Shown: one piece after another, positions 27,152 to 36,534 of the stretch
Layout of the letters: every line of letters begins with the position of its first letter
Position numbering within the stretch: the first letter of the stretch is position 1
Source: Corynebacterium urogenitale
GTDB lineage: Bacteria > Actinomycetota > Actinomycetes > Mycobacteriales > Mycobacteriaceae
Assembly: GCF_009026825.1 (NCBI RefSeq)
Contig: NZ_CP045032.1
Coordinates: 868,001-932,000, forward strand
Direction of reading: 5' to 3'
Length of the DNA stretch: 64,000 nt
The notes under the pieces: model-generated
Told to the model about the DNA's origin: nothing
The model's input: only the letters and a program-made list of their open reading frames with translations
Database searches by the model: none
Program-made: the position numbers and the translations under genes

Positions 27152-28783
27152 ATGACTACCCGCCAAGCTTCCAATACACCAAATCCACGTGGCACGCATA
27201 AGGGTGCTTCACAGTCCCAGCCAGCCCGGGGTGACCAGGGGAGTAGCCCCTGGAAGACTCTCGCCGGCCGTGTGCAAGAGCTGCTGAGCAAGCCCCAGAC
27301 GAACTATGTCGTGATCTTCACCGTCACCATTTTGCTCGCAGCACTCGGTCTCGTGATGGTGTTTAGCTCCTCCATGGTGACGTCGCGCGCCTCCGGAGGG
27401 TCCGTGTACTCGGAGTTCTTGCGCCAGAGCGTGATCGTTGTCGTCGGTTTTATTGGCATGTGGTTCGCCATGTGGATCCGTCCACAAACCATCCGGCGGC
27501 TATCGCCGTATCTTCTGCTTGTCGGTGTAGGACTTCTGCTTGCCGTGCTCATACCGGGTGTCGGTGTGGGTGGCGACGAGGTTGGATCGAACTCGTGGAT
27601 TCGATTCGGTGGCGTTGGTATTCAGCCATCTGAGGTGGGCAAGCTGGCGCTGGCAGTGTGGGGATCGGCCAGCGTTGCGCAGAAGCTCAATCAGTCCCGA
27701 GATGCCAAGACCGTCCTCGGACCGATGGTCGCAGTCGGTGGTGGCATTCTTTTCCTCGTGCTCATGCAGAAGGACTTGGGCATGATGATGTCCCTGGGTG
27801 TCGTCCTCCTGGCGCTGGTTTTCTTCGCGGGTGTTAACACGCGTTCCTTCTCTTTACTGCTCGGGGCGGTCACCGTGGTCGGTGCCATCGCGATCCTGAG
27901 TCAGGGCTACCGCTCCGCGCGTATTACGACGTGGACGGAAGCGCTTCTGCTGCGATTCCAAGACGGATCGACGAAGGGGGACGCTTACCAGAGCTACCAG
28001 GGCATCCTCAGCCTTTCCGATGGTGGTCTGACCGGCTTGGGGCTCGGGCAATCCCGGGCGAAGTGGTTCTACCTTCCGGAGGCTACCAATGACTTTATTT
28101 TCGCGGTGATTGGCGAAGAACTCGGTTTCCTTGGGGCGCTACTGGTAGTTACCCTCTTCGCACTACTCGGGTGGTTCGGCATTCGCACGGCCCTAGCGCA
28201 CACCGATCCGTTTATGCGCATGCTCGCCGCTACCTTGACGCTGGGCATCGTGGTGCAGGCCTTCATCAACATGGGCTACGTGGTTGGCTACCTTCCGGTT
28301 ACGGGTATCCAGCTGCCCCTGATTTCTGCAGGTGGTTCCTCGGCGGTGATCACTCTGGTGACCACCGGTCTGCTGGCCAACTGTGCCCGACACGAACCGA
28401 ATGCAGTCTCTTCGATGCAGCACGAGGGTCGACCACTGATCGACCGCATACTGCTACTGCCAGAACCACAACCGATTGTCGCCGGCAGTGAGCGTCGCGA
28501 AGCACGCCGGACAACTGCACACCGCTATGGCGAGCCCGTCACTCGTCGCCGAGGATCAGCTGGGCGGGCGGGTCAAGATGTTCGCCGCGAACGTGATCGT
28601 TTGGAGGAATCGAAGCGGCGCGCGGGAACGGAGGCGATGGAGCGTGACTACGATGGACGCAGACGGAGCTCGCTGCCACCCGTTCGCGACACGCGCCGCT
28701 CGACCCCTCGCGGGCAAGGTCGTACGGCGGGCAGGTCGCTAAACTCGTCCAGAACACATCGTCCGGATACTAGGAGGCGCTAG
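27152..28783 (+). CDS. ftsW: Lipid II polymerase FtsW (SEDS family)
   Basis: A 543-residue SEDS glycosyltransferase that polymerises lipid II at the septum together with FtsI. It has a disordered cytosolic N-terminus (about 45 residues), ten membrane helices and the conserved GLTGLGLGQSRAKWFYLPEATNDFIFAVIGEELG region, which contains the catalytic aspartate area of SEDS enzymes. GIQLPLISAGGSS near residue 385 is the family signature. The C-terminal tail of about 120 residues is strongly Arg-rich and cytosolic; in mycobacteria the FtsW tail contacts FtsZ, which could hold here too. The ATG abuts the murD stop (TAAATG). Confidence 0.94.
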   Translation: MTTRQASNTPNPRGTHKGASQSQPARGDQGSSPWKTLAGRVQELLSKPQTNYVVIFTVTILLAALGLVMVFSSSMVTSRASGGSVYSEFLRQSVIVVVGFIGMWFAMWIRPQTIRRLSPYLLLVGVGLLLAVLIPGVGVGGDEVGSNSWIRFGGVGIQPSEVGKLALAVWGSASVAQKLNQSRDAKTVLGPMVAVGGGILFLVLMQKDLGMMMSLGVVLLALVFFAGVNTRSFSLLLGAVTVVGAIAILSQGYRSARITTWTEALLLRFQDGSTKGDAYQSYQGILSLSDGGLTGLGLGQSRAKWFYLPEATNDFIFAVIGEELGFLGALLVVTLFALLGWFGIRTALAHTDPFMRMLAATLTLGIVVQAFINMGYVVGYLPVTGIQLPLISAGGSSAVITLVTTGLLANCARHEPNAVSSMQHEGRPLIDRILLLPEPQPIVAGSERREARRTTAHRYGEPVTRRRGSAGRAGQDVRRERDRLEESKRRAGTEAMERDYDGRRRSSLPPVRDTRRSTPRGQGRTAGRSLNSSRTHRPDTRRR

Positions 28784-28789
28784 CCTTTC

Positions 28790-29869
28790 ATGATTGAATC
28801 CCTGTCTGTTGTTGTTGCCGGCGGAGGCACCGCGGGACACATCGAGCCGGCCCTGGCGGTCGCGGAAGCGGTGCGTTCCTTGGTTCCGGATGCGAGGATC
28901 ACGGCGCTCGGTACGGAGAGAGGGTTAGAGACAACACTCGTCCCGGCGCGTGGTTTTGACCTGAAACTCATCCCGCCCGTGCCGGTTCCACGCAAGCCAA
29001 ATAAAGACCTGGCGACTCTACCGTTCCGTCTGCAAGGAGCGCTCAAGCAGACTCGCAAGGTGCTGAAGGATGTGCAGGCGGATGTCCTCATTGGCTTCGG
29101 TGGTTACGTTTCCGCTCCGGCCTATCTGGCAGCCAAATCCTTGGGCATTCCTTTCTTTGTACACGAGGCCAATGCGCGCGCCGGCGTGGCGAATAAACTG
29201 GGTGTTCGGCTCGGCGGTCAAGGCTTGGCCGCGGTAGCGGATTCCGGCCTGAAGGCGGAGGTCGTGGGTATCCCAGTGCGTCAGTCTGTTCTCGACCTTG
29301 ATCGCGCAGCGCTTCGCGATAATGCTCGCGATTTCTTTGGGCTCGATAAGGACGCTCCCGTCCTCCTGGTCACGGGTGGATCTCAGGGTGCACAGTCGAT
29401 TAACAAAGCCATGGCGGGTGCGGCGCAGACCCTCGCCGATGCCCACATTGGCGTTCTTCACGCTTATGGCCAAAAGAATGACTTTTCGGTGACTTCCACC
29501 GGTGGCCCCGCCTACGTTGCAGTTACGTACATTGATCGTATGGACCTGGCACTTGCTGCGGCGGACATGATCTTGTGCCGTTCAGGTGCGATGACTGTTG
29601 CTGAGGTCTCGGCCGTTGGCCTGCCCGCCGTGTATGTTCCGTTGCCACACGGAAATGGAGAGCAGGAACTCAATGCGCGACCGATCGTCGACGCCGGTGG
29701 TGGAGTGATTGTCCCAGATAGTGAGCTCACCCCGCAGCGCATCGCCCGCGAAGTTGTCCCCATTTTGCGCGATGAAAAGCGCCTTGCTGCCGCAGGTGAG
29801 GCGGCAGCGCAGGCCGGTCACCGCGATGCCGCCCGGATCATCGCAGAAAAGATCGTTGCTCAGCGCTGA
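28790..29869 (+). CDS. murG: UDP-GlcNAc:lipid I N-acetylglucosaminyltransferase
   Basis: Makes lipid II on the inner face of the membrane. The 359-residue GT-B enzyme has the glycine loop [14 protein letters not shown] at the N-terminus, [14 protein letters not shown], the second loop [11 protein letters not shown] at about 192-202 and the donor motif [35 protein letters not shown] split over the C-domain. It follows ftsW by 6 bp. A 102-bp gap then precedes murC, the largest internal gap in this part of the cluster, and could hold a secondary promoter. Confidence 0.95.
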   Translation: MIESLSVVVAGGGTAGHIEPALAVAEAVRSLVPDARITALGTERGLETTLVPARGFDLKLIPPVPVPRKPNKDLATLPFRLQGALKQTRKVLKDVQADVLIGFGGYVSAPAYLAAKSLGIPFFVHEANARAGVANKLGVRLGGQGLAAVADSGLKAEVVGIPVRQSVLDLDRAALRDNARDFFGLDKDAPVLLVTGGSQGAQSINKAMAGAAQTLADAHIGVLHAYGQKNDFSVTSTGGPAYVAVTYIDRMDLALAAADMILCRSGAMTVAEVSAVGLPAVYVPLPHGNGEQELNARPIVDAGGGVIVPDSELTPQRIAREVVPILRDEKRLAAAGEAAAQAGHRDAARIIAEKIVAQR

Positions 29870-29971
29870 TATACGCCGTACCGACAATCACGTTTTCCTG
29901 CCCCCGGACGATACTTTCTTCGCCCTTAACGCAACTCCTCAGATATTCTCCGTGAAAGGTTTTGCTCGACC

Positions 29972-31438
29972 ATGACGACCTCCTCAACCCCAACTGATCT
30001 TTCTCGTGTCCACATGGTGGGTATCGGTGGCGCGGGCATGTCCGGTATCGCACGAATTCTCCTGGCGCGGGGTCACGAGGTCAGTGGCTCCGATATGAAG
30101 GATTCCCGCAGCATCCTCGCGTTGCGTAGCGCGGGCGCGAAAATCGCGATCGGACATGCTGCAGCCAACTTGGATCTTCTTGGAGAAAAGCCAACGGTCG
30201 TCGTCACCTCTTTCGCGGCGATTCCCCAGGACAACCCAGAACTAGCGGGGGCCCGTGAAGCTGGAATCCCAGTGTTGCGTCGTTCCGATATCCTCGCCCT
30301 TCTCATGGAAGACCGTCGCGCGCTCTTGCTCGCTGGTACCCACGGCAAGACCTCCTCGACCTCCATGGCCGTGGCCGCGCTCCAGGCTGCCGGTTTTGAC
30401 CCTTCCTTTGCCATTGGCGGACAACTCAACCGTGCAGGAACCAACGCCCACCACGGCACGGGCGATGTGTTCGTCGCCGAGGCAGATGAATCCGATGGTT
30501 CCTTCCTCTCCTACAGTCCCCAGGTAGCAGTGGTGACCAATGTGGAACCAGATCACCTAGACTACTTCGGCACCGAGGAGGCCTACCGCGAGGTATTTGA
30601 AAAGTTTGCGCAGCGACTTCAACCAGACGGAGCGCTCGTGACCTGCATGGATGACGCTGGTGCGGCTGCCTTAGCCGAGCGTGTTGTCTCCGGCGCAACT
30701 GGCGACAGGAAGGTTACCGTCTACGGCTATGGAACACGCGAGGCCATTGATGCTCACCCTGAGGTGACTCCCGGTGCCGTTGTGGAGTCTATGGAAGTGA
30801 CCGTCCATGGCACAGTCGCCGTGGTGACGTTGCCCCAGCATGAGGTGACCGTCCAGCTCGACGTACACATTCCCGGTTCCCATATGGTTCTCAATGCCAC
30901 GGCGGCATTGCTGGGTGGGGTGCTGCTGGGTGCGCACGCCTCTGCACTGGCGGACGGTATCGGAACATTCGAAGGAGTTCGTCGCAGGTTCGAGTATCAT
31001 GGCGAAGTTGCTGGCGTGCAGGTGTACGACGACTACGCACATCATCCCACTGAGATCACCGCTGTTCTCACCGCAGCGCGCGAACGCGCGCAGGCAACGG
31101 GGAGGGGACGCGTACTGGCTGTCTTCCAACCGCACCTCTACTCCCGCACAATGAACTTTGCCGCGGAATTCGGCGAGGCCCTGTCCTTGGCGGATGAGGT
31201 CATCCTCATGGAGATCTTTGGCGCCCGTGAGAACCCTGTGGAGGGTGTGGATTCCCGCATCATTGGTCAGCACATCACCGGTCAGTGGAGCTATCAGCCA
31301 GTGTTCAACGCTGTGCCCGCGGATGTTACTGAGCGCGTGACAGCTGGTGACGTAGTTCTGACTATTGGTGCAGGTACCGTGACTATGCTCGCCGATGAGA
31401 TTCTCCGAGCGCTGAACGAGGGCATCGCCGATGCCTAA
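29972..31438 (+). CDS. murC: UDP-MurNAc:L-Ala ligase
   Basis: First of the four Mur ligases, joining L-alanine to UDP-MurNAc. The 488-residue protein has the N-terminal [11 protein letters not shown] loop, the ATP motif [20 protein letters not shown] and the [10 protein letters not shown] motif of MurC. GAAAGG precedes the ATG. The last 8 bases overlap ftsQ. Although peptide synthesis acts MurC-D-E-F, gene order here places murC near the end of the cluster as in other Gram-positive actinobacteria. Confidence 0.95.
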   Translation: MTTSSTPTDLSRVHMVGIGGAGMSGIARILLARGHEVSGSDMKDSRSILALRSAGAKIAIGHAAANLDLLGEKPTVVVTSFAAIPQDNPELAGAREAGIPVLRRSDILALLMEDRRALLLAGTHGKTSSTSMAVAALQAAGFDPSFAIGGQLNRAGTNAHHGTGDVFVAEADESDGSFLSYSPQVAVVTNVEPDHLDYFGTEEAYREVFEKFAQRLQPDGALVTCMDDAGAAALAERVVSGATGDRKVTVYGYGTREAIDAHPEVTPGAVVESMEVTVHGTVAVVTLPQHEVTVQLDVHIPGSHMVLNATAALLGGVLLGAHASALADGIGTFEGVRRRFEYHGEVAGVQVYDDYAHHPTEITAVLTAARERAQATGRGRVLAVFQPHLYSRTMNFAAEFGEALSLADEVILMEIFGARENPVEGVDSRIIGQHITGQWSYQPVFNAVPADVTERVTAGDVVLTIGAGTVTMLADEILRALNEGIADA

Positions 31439-32141
31439 GCGCAAGGGAAACAGGCCTTTGAGGAAGTCCGGGAATAAGAACGCTCGGAAGCGGCTGCCGA
31501 TTGTGGTGGCGGGCATCGTTGTGCTGGCGGCAATTCTTGCTGTTGCAGCATATTTTCTCCCGCTTGTGGGCGTGAGCAAGATCGACGTTCAAGGAACAAA
31601 GAACGCAGATCCTGCAGTGATCGAGCAAACCTCAGGGATCTCCTCAGGCGATAATATGCTCCGACTCGACACTGATGCTGCGGCAGAGAAAATTGCTTCC
31701 GTGCCATGGGTGGAGAAAGTCACGGTCTCCCGATCCTGGCCCACGACCGTCAAGGTTGAGGTGACTGAGCATCAAGGCATTGCATTCGTGAAGCAGGGAT
31801 CCGAGACCTATGCTGTCAACGCCAATGGACAGATCTTCCTGCAAGGAGTGCAGCCTGAGGGTGCCGTGGAGCTCAAGAAGGTTGACCCCACTAATTCCGC
31901 TGCTGTCAAAGGCGCCGCGATGGCAGTAGCCTCACTGCCACCCGGAGTGCAGGAGCAGATCGACCGAGTGGAAGCAGAGACTGCGGAAAGCATCGAGATT
32001 TTTTTGAAGGATGGTCGCCGTGTGTTTTGGGGATCGGCTGAACGTGCTTCGGAAAAGGCCGAGGCTACGCGCGTGGTTTTAACCCGTGAGGGTAAGGAGT
32101 GGAATGTTTCCAACCCGGCCATGCCGACGGTGCGAACCTAA
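31431..32141 (+). CDS. ftsQ: Cell division protein FtsQ
   Basis: A 236-residue bitopic protein. A very basic cytosolic N-terminus (about 25 residues, [20 protein letters not shown]) precedes a membrane helix at about 25-45, then the extracytoplasmic POTRA domain ([21 protein letters not shown]) and the beta domain. FtsQ bridges FtsZ-associated and wall-synthesis proteins through FtsL and FtsB. It overlaps murC by 8 bp, implying translational coupling, and is followed by a 157-bp region with the ftsZ leader. Confidence 0.92.
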   Translation: MPKRKGNRPLRKSGNKNARKRLPIVVAGIVVLAAILAVAAYFLPLVGVSKIDVQGTKNADPAVIEQTSGISSGDNMLRLDTDAAAEKIASVPWVEKVTVSRSWPTTVKVEVTEHQGIAFVKQGSETYAVNANGQIFLQGVQPEGAVELKKVDPTNSAAVKGAAMAVASLPPGVQEQIDRVEAETAESIEIFLKDGRRVFWGSAERASEKAEATRVVLTREGKEWNVSNPAMPTVRT

Positions 32142-32298
32142 AGTAAAGCTTTAAACATACGACACGCAACGAAAAATGTGCGCCGTATTTCCGTGTTGGG
32201 CGACGAAGATGGTGGGGAACAGATCGGACTCCAAAAACCGGATCGATTAGCAACCGAAAACGTATGCACCAGGCACAAAGGAAGGCGGAGCATCACTT
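32142..32298 (+). promoter_or_regulatory. ftsZ leader region
   Basis: This 157-bp A+T-richer gap begins with the palindrome AAAGCTTT and ends with the purine-rich site AAAGGAAGGCGGAG before the ftsZ ATG. In corynebacteria ftsZ has its own promoters in this interval; I cannot point to a single convincing -35/-10 pair here. Confidence 0.4.
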
Positions 32299-33543
32299 AT
32301 GACCACTCCAGGTAACCACCTCGCTGAAATCAAGGTGGTCGGCGTCGGTGGTGGCGGCGTCAACGCCGTTAACCGCATGATCGATGAGAAACTGCAGGGC
32401 GTTGAGTTCATCGCCATCAACACCGATGCTCAGGCGCTCATGCTCACGGATGCGGATGTCAAGCTGGACATCGGTCGTGAGGAGACCCGTGGTCTCGGCG
32501 CTGGAGCTAACCCAGAAGTAGGCCGCAAGTCGGCTGAGGATCACAAGGATCAGATTGAGGAAATCCTGTCCGGCGCCGACATGGTCTTCGTTACTGCCGG
32601 TGAGGGTGGTGGCACCGGAACCGGTGCGGCTCCTGTCGTGGCTAATATCGCCAAGAAGCAAAACGCCCTGACCGTCGGCGTCGTCACCCGTCCGTTCACC
32701 TTCGAGGGCCGTCGTCGTGGTAAGCAGGCACTCGAGGGTATCGACGCCCTGCGCGAGGTGTGCGACACCCTGATCGTCATCCCGAACGATTCCCTGCTTC
32801 AGATGAGCGACGAGGAACTCTCCATGATGGAGGCCTTCCGCAAGGCCGATGAGGTGCTCCTCTCCGGTGTTGAAGGCATCACGAAGCTCATCACGACCCC
32901 AGGTGTGATCAACGTTGACTTCGCAGACGTTCGCTCCGTGATGACGGACGCTGGCTCCGCCCTCATGGGTATCGGCACCGCTCGCGGTGAGAATCGTGCG
33001 GTGAAGGCTACCGAAACGGCCATCAACTCTCCATTACTGGAGTCCACCATGAAGGGTGCTAAGGGCGTGTTGCTGTCCTTCGCTGGTGGATCTGACCTCG
33101 GCCTCATGGAGGTTTCCCAGGCAGCCACCCTCGTCGAGGAATTGGCTGATGAGGAGGCCAACATCATCTTCGGTACGATCATCGACGATCAGCTGGGTGA
33201 TGAGGTTCGCGTGACCGTCATTGCGACCGGTTTCGACGATTCTCCATCTGCTGATTCCTCCGCCCAGCGCGGTGGCCGCCATCACGCGACGGAGAGCGCT
33301 CAGCCGACCTCCAGCATTTTCGGTGGTGAGCCAGCGCCCGCTGCCCAGCCTCAGACCAATGCAGTTCCGCAGCATGCGGTAGAGCAGCCTCAGGCTCAGC
33401 AGCCGCAGCAGCCAACGTCGAGTTTCGCCCAGCGCTCCCGTAGCAGCGTGCCTCAGGGCAACGGCGGTGGCCTGTTCACCTCCCAGCGTGAGAACGTGGA
33501 GCCGGTAGAGGACGATGACGACCTCGACCTGCCAAGCTTCTAG
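32299..33543 (+). CDS. ftsZ: Cell division GTPase FtsZ
   Basis: A 414-residue tubulin homologue forming the cytokinetic ring. The GTP-binding signature [13 protein letters not shown] is at about 103-115; [11 protein letters not shown] and the synergy loop region are intact. After the globular part (to about 315) comes a Gln/Pro/Ala-rich linker of some 80 residues and the conserved C-terminal peptide [10 protein letters not shown], the docking site for SepF and other partners. SepF, its membrane anchor in actinobacteria that lack FtsA, is encoded three genes later. The linker DNA is repetitive (CAG-type) and may vary in length. Confidence 0.97.
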   Translation: MTTPGNHLAEIKVVGVGGGGVNAVNRMIDEKLQGVEFIAINTDAQALMLTDADVKLDIGREETRGLGAGANPEVGRKSAEDHKDQIEEILSGADMVFVTAGEGGGTGTGAAPVVANIAKKQNALTVGVVTRPFTFEGRRRGKQALEGIDALREVCDTLIVIPNDSLLQMSDEELSMMEAFRKADEVLLSGVEGITKLITTPGVINVDFADVRSVMTDAGSALMGIGTARGENRAVKATETAINSPLLESTMKGAKGVLLSFAGGSDLGLMEVSQAATLVEELADEEANIIFGTIIDDQLGDEVRVTVIATGFDDSPSADSSAQRGGRHHATESAQPTSSIFGGEPAPAAQPQTNAVPQHAVEQPQAQQPQQPTSSFAQRSRSSVPQGNGGGLFTSQRENVEPVEDDDDLDLPSF

Positions 33544-33576
33544 GCGAATTCTCGATAGCGAGAGCGATCGATAACG

Positions 33577-34332
33577 ATGCACACGAAGCATCAGCGTTCC
33601 GCTGATACCACGGGTAAACCCCCAGTGCGCAAGGTCTTTACTGACCGCAGCGGGGGAGTATCCGCTGCGCCGTACGGGAGCTTCAATCTTGGAGATCACG
33701 TGGGTGATGATCCGCAGGCGGTGGAGACTAATCGCCAGCGTCTCGCGGATGTTCTGGGGCTCCCCGCCGAGCGTCTCGTGTTCATGGAACAGATCCATTC
33801 GCCGAGCGTTACTGAGGTCACCGAAGCGACGCTTGGCAAGGGGCCGGTGGAAGCCACTGATGCCCTGATCACGACCCTAAAGGATGTGGCGCTCGTCGTT
33901 CTCACCGCCGATTGCGTCCCAGTCCTGCTGTCCGACGAGGAGGCGGGCGTGATTGCTGCGGTGCATGCAGGCCGGATGGGAGCCCGTAACGGGATTGTGC
34001 CACGCACTATTCGCCGGATGGAGGAATTGGGCGCGGTGCCTGCCCAGATCCACGCCCTGATGGGCGCAGCCGCCTCCGGTGCACACTACGAGGTTCCCGC
34101 GGATATGGCAGCCGATGTGGAGTCCAAGTTGCCGGGATCCGCGACAAAAACCTCGAAGGGAACTACTGGTCTCGATATCAGAGCCGGCCTCACCCGCCAA
34201 CTCCTCGGCCTGGGCGTACGTAACATCGATGCCGACCCGCGCTGCACCATCGAGTCTGAGAATTTCTTTTCCTATCGCAGGGAGGGAACGACTGGACGGC
34301 AGGCGGGCGTGATCTGGATGCCGAATTCTTAG
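33577..34332 (+). CDS. pgeF: Multicopper-type purine nucleoside phosphorylase/laccase-domain protein (PgeF/YfiH)
   Basis: A 251-residue LACC1/YfiH-family protein. The metal-binding residues are visible in MEQIHSPSV, LTADCVPVLLSD and AAVHAGRMGARNGI (His, Cys, His). The family includes enzymes acting on adenosine and inosine and the E. coli protein that removes misincorporated L-Ser-containing wall precursors, which fits its place directly after ftsZ. The exact substrate here is not known. The ATG is 33 bp after ftsZ. Confidence 0.82.
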   Translation: MHTKHQRSADTTGKPPVRKVFTDRSGGVSAAPYGSFNLGDHVGDDPQAVETNRQRLADVLGLPAERLVFMEQIHSPSVTEVTEATLGKGPVEATDALITTLKDVALVVLTADCVPVLLSDEEAGVIAAVHAGRMGARNGIVPRTIRRMEELGAVPAQIHALMGAAASGAHYEVPADMAADVESKLPGSATKTSKGTTGLDIRAGLTRQLLGLGVRNIDADPRCTIESENFFSYRREGTTGRQAGVIWMPNS

Positions 34333-34333
34333 A

Positions 34334-34355
34334 GGATCACGTTACTTAGTGATCC
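34334..34355. terminator. Hairpin between pgeF and yggS
   Basis: GGATCAC (34334-34340), an 8-nt loop and GTGATCC (34349-34355) form a perfect 7-bp stem just after the pgeF stop, with no T run. Likely a weak terminator or mRNA stability element. Confidence 0.4.
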
Positions 34356-34386
34356 GCCTTACCCATTGAGTGAAGGAGAACCTTCG

Positions 34387-35082
34387 ATGGAACAGCAGGC
34401 CACACAACGGGCTCAGGAATTAGCAGAGAACCTTCGAGCCGTGCGTCAGCGTATCGCAGTAGCCGGGGGAGCGGATCTATTGCCTGTGACAAAGTTCCAT
34501 CCCGTCGAAGATGTCTCCTTGCTTGCGACGATGGGGGTTGGAGCCGTAGGCGAAAACCGTGAGCAAGAGGCGCGGGACAAGGCTGCTGAACTCAACGGGC
34601 GCCCCGAGATCCACATGATTGGTCAAATTCAAACGAAGAAGGCCAACTCCGTGGCACGCTGGGCGGCCGCGGTCCATACCGTCGACTCCCTCAAGCTGGT
34701 TAATGCATTGGAGCGGGGTGCGGCGCTTGCTCTCGAGCGCGGAGACCGTGAAGGATCCCTGCCCGTTCTCCTCCAATTCAGCGCCGACGGTGATCCTGCT
34801 CGCGGGGGAGCTGTTGAAGGAGATATCGATGCCCTCGCGGACGCGGTGTCGGCCGCGAATTATCTGGAGTTGCGCGGAATTATGACCGTTCCGCCATTGA
34901 ACGCTGAAGCCGGTGCGGTCTTTGCCCGCGGTAGGGCTTTAGTGGAGCGAATTGCAGATCGTGTCATTGGGGCACCGGTGTACTCCGCCGGAATGAGCCA
35001 CGATTTGGAGACGGCCATCGCAGAGGGGTCCACGCTCGTGCGTGTCGGAACGGATATCACGGGCCCACGACCAGTAATTTAA
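34387..35082 (+). CDS. yggS: PLP homeostasis protein, YggS/PLPBP family
   Basis: About 231 residues of the single-domain alanine-racemase fold that carries pyridoxal phosphate but has no known catalytic activity and keeps PLP and amino acid pools balanced. The PLP lysine is in LLPVTKFHP; GENREQEARDK, HMIGQIQTKKAN and the C-terminal GMSHDLETAIAEGSTLVRVGTDI are family hallmarks. ATG 34387 is preferred to an upstream TTG because AAGGAGAA lies 6-13 nt before it. It sits between pgeF and sepF as in most Gram-positive dcw clusters. Confidence 0.9.
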   Translation: MEQQATQRAQELAENLRAVRQRIAVAGGADLLPVTKFHPVEDVSLLATMGVGAVGENREQEARDKAAELNGRPEIHMIGQIQTKKANSVARWAAAVHTVDSLKLVNALERGAALALERGDREGSLPVLLQFSADGDPARGGAVEGDIDALADAVSAANYLELRGIMTVPPLNAEAGAVFARGRALVERIADRVIGAPVYSAGMSHDLETAIAEGSTLVRVGTDITGPRPVI

Positions 35083-35196
35083 AGCACGGTAGCTGCCTGC
35101 TCTGAGCACACGTTCCAGCGCACGTGCCCTGTGGCGTCGGGGAACGAAAGCTAGAGGAAGGCAAGCAGATAAAAACACGGAAAGGCAATTAACCAC

Positions 35197-35763
35197 ATGT
35201 CTGATTCTTTCGGCGGAAAGATCAAGGACTTCTTCGGATTCGGTGAGGTCGACAACTACCGCGACCCGTATTACGGCGATTCCTACCGTGAGGAGCGCGA
35301 AGAGCGTGACGAGCGCGATGCACGTAGTCGCGAGGATCGCGATGCGCGGGGTGCCCGTGTGGAGCGCTCTGCAGACCGTTACGCGCCACGTACAGCTGGC
35401 TCCAGTTACCGCGATTATGGCGCATCCTCTCGACCTACCTCACGCTACGGGGAGCCGGAGTCTCCTCGTGGTGCCGGTACACCACAGAAGACTTCCGAGC
35501 CTCAGGTTGTTCGCCTCTCCCTGTCCGAGTACGGCCAAGCCGTTGAGCTCGTAGAGATCATCAAGACTGGTGATGTAGTTGTTTTCAACTTGGGCGGAAT
35601 GGAAAAGAGTCAAGCCGCTCGAGTGCTGGATTTCGCTACTGGCTTGGCCAAGGGCGTGGATGCGGAATTGAAGAAGCTGCGTGGAGTGCGTAACTTCGTG
35701 ATGATTCCGGACGGCCTTACGTTGGAACAGAGCCAGCTCGATCAGCTGGTCGAAGACCTGTAA
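35197..35763 (+). CDS. sepF: Cell division protein SepF
   Basis: A 188-residue FtsZ-binding membrane anchor. The N-terminal amphipathic helix (FGGKIKDFFGFGEV) targets the membrane, a charged Arg/Asp/Glu linker follows (about 25-85), and the globular SepF domain (about 108-185) contains VVRLSLSEYGQAVELVEIIK and VVFNLGGMEKSQAARVLDFATGLA. In actinobacteria, which lack FtsA, SepF is the main tether of the Z ring. A 114-bp gap with AAAGGCAATTAACC precedes the ATG; yggT follows by 32 bp. Confidence 0.93.
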   Translation: MSDSFGGKIKDFFGFGEVDNYRDPYYGDSYREEREERDERDARSREDRDARGARVERSADRYAPRTAGSSYRDYGASSRPTSRYGEPESPRGAGTPQKTSEPQVVRLSLSEYGQAVELVEIIKTGDVVVFNLGGMEKSQAARVLDFATGLAKGVDAELKKLRGVRNFVMIPDGLTLEQSQLDQLVEDL

Positions 35764-35795
35764 GCCGTAAAAACCACACATTGTAAAAGGACAAC

Positions 35796-36083
35796 GTGCT
35801 GACTTTTGTACTAGCAGTCGCATGGCTGTGTAGGATCTTCTCTCTGATCCTTGTTTTCCGCATTGTAATTGAGATGACCCAGTCGTTTTCGCGCAATTGG
35901 CGCCCACAGCGTTGGTTCATTCTCATTGCGGAGCCGATCTTTGTTGTAACTGACCCGCCTGTGAAAGCACTGCGGAGAATCATCCCGCCACTCCGTTTAG
36001 GTGGCGTTGCGCTCGACCTGTCCGTGTTGGTCCTCTTCTTCGCGCTGTCGCTCATTCCGAGCCTGCTTTTCCTCCTGGTGTAA
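35796..36083 (+). CDS. YggT family membrane protein
   Basis: A 95-residue protein with two membrane helices (about 3-25 and 68-93) linked by a basic loop containing the family motif EPIFVVTDPPVKALRRIIPP. YggT proteins are conserved between sepF and divIVA in Gram-positives and have been linked to osmotic tolerance and division, but the mechanism is unknown. GTG 35796 follows AAAAGGAC. The gene ends the main rightward dcw transcript before the 451-bp gap upstream of divIVA. Confidence 0.85.
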   Translation: MLTFVLAVAWLCRIFSLILVFRIVIEMTQSFSRNWRPQRWFILIAEPIFVVTDPPVKALRRIIPPLRLGGVALDLSVLVLFFALSLIPSLLFLLV

Positions 36084-36241
36084 AACACGCATCACGACCA
36101 GTGACTCCAGTTGGGTCGGGAATGCGTGTGGAGAACCGCATCTATCCTTAGTGCGCGAGCCCGGTTGCTCACGACAAGGGGGTTGTTCGCTCCTGACGAA
36201 GACTTGCAGGAAAGAAAAACAAGAAACTCGAGTGCAAGCTG

Positions 36242-36271
36242 TTGTCAGACTGCCAGTTAAACCGCTAGACT
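36242..36271 (+). promoter_or_regulatory. Promoter between yggT and divIVA
   Basis: TTGTCA (36242-36247) and TAGACT (36266-36271) with an 18-bp spacer. It points at a 100-nt stretch that ends in a strong terminator, not directly at divIVA. Confidence 0.55.
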
Positions 36272-36277
36272 AGGTTC

Positions 36278-36380
36278 ATCTTCGCGGTGAGTGAGTGAGG
36301 CCGCGGAGATGTCGTGTGTAGTGAAGGAAGCCACCGTAGCTCGAGAATGTGGGTCGAGAGTTACGGTGGCTTCCGCTTTG
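36278..36380 (+). ncRNA. Candidate small RNA
   Basis: Predicted transcript from the promoter at 36242-36271 to the hairpin at 36326-36374. No open reading frame with a ribosome site lies in it. It could equally be a terminated leader of the divIVA mRNA. Sequence inference only. Confidence 0.35.
36326..36374 (+). terminator. Strong hairpin upstream of divIVA
   Basis: A perfect 13-bp stem (GGAAGCCACCGTA at 36326-36338 with its complement at 36362-36374) is topped by a second CTCGA/TCGAG stem. GCTTTG follows. It would stop transcription from yggT or from the promoter at 36242. Confidence 0.8.
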
Positions 36381-36433
36381 CGCAGAACTTTTCAGCAAAC
36401 TGCGCAGAATGTAGGTAGGCTCTTAATGTGAAG

Positions 36434-36472
36434 TTGAGCCTTAATGGCACGGCGCTGCTATGCTCTTAGCAG
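36434..36472 (+). promoter_or_regulatory. divIVA promoter region with palindrome
   Basis: TTGAGC (36434-36439) and TATGCT (36459-36464) are 19 bp apart. The palindrome CTGCTA-N6-TAGCAG (36455-36472) covers the -10 box and the likely start of transcription and could be an operator. A TGCGCAGAA direct repeat (36379, 36401) lies just upstream. Confidence 0.45.
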
Positions 36473-36534
36473 TTTCTATTGTTTGAACACACCTCTGGCA
36501 CACTGAGGCATTCCGATTTGGAAGGGACATACCT

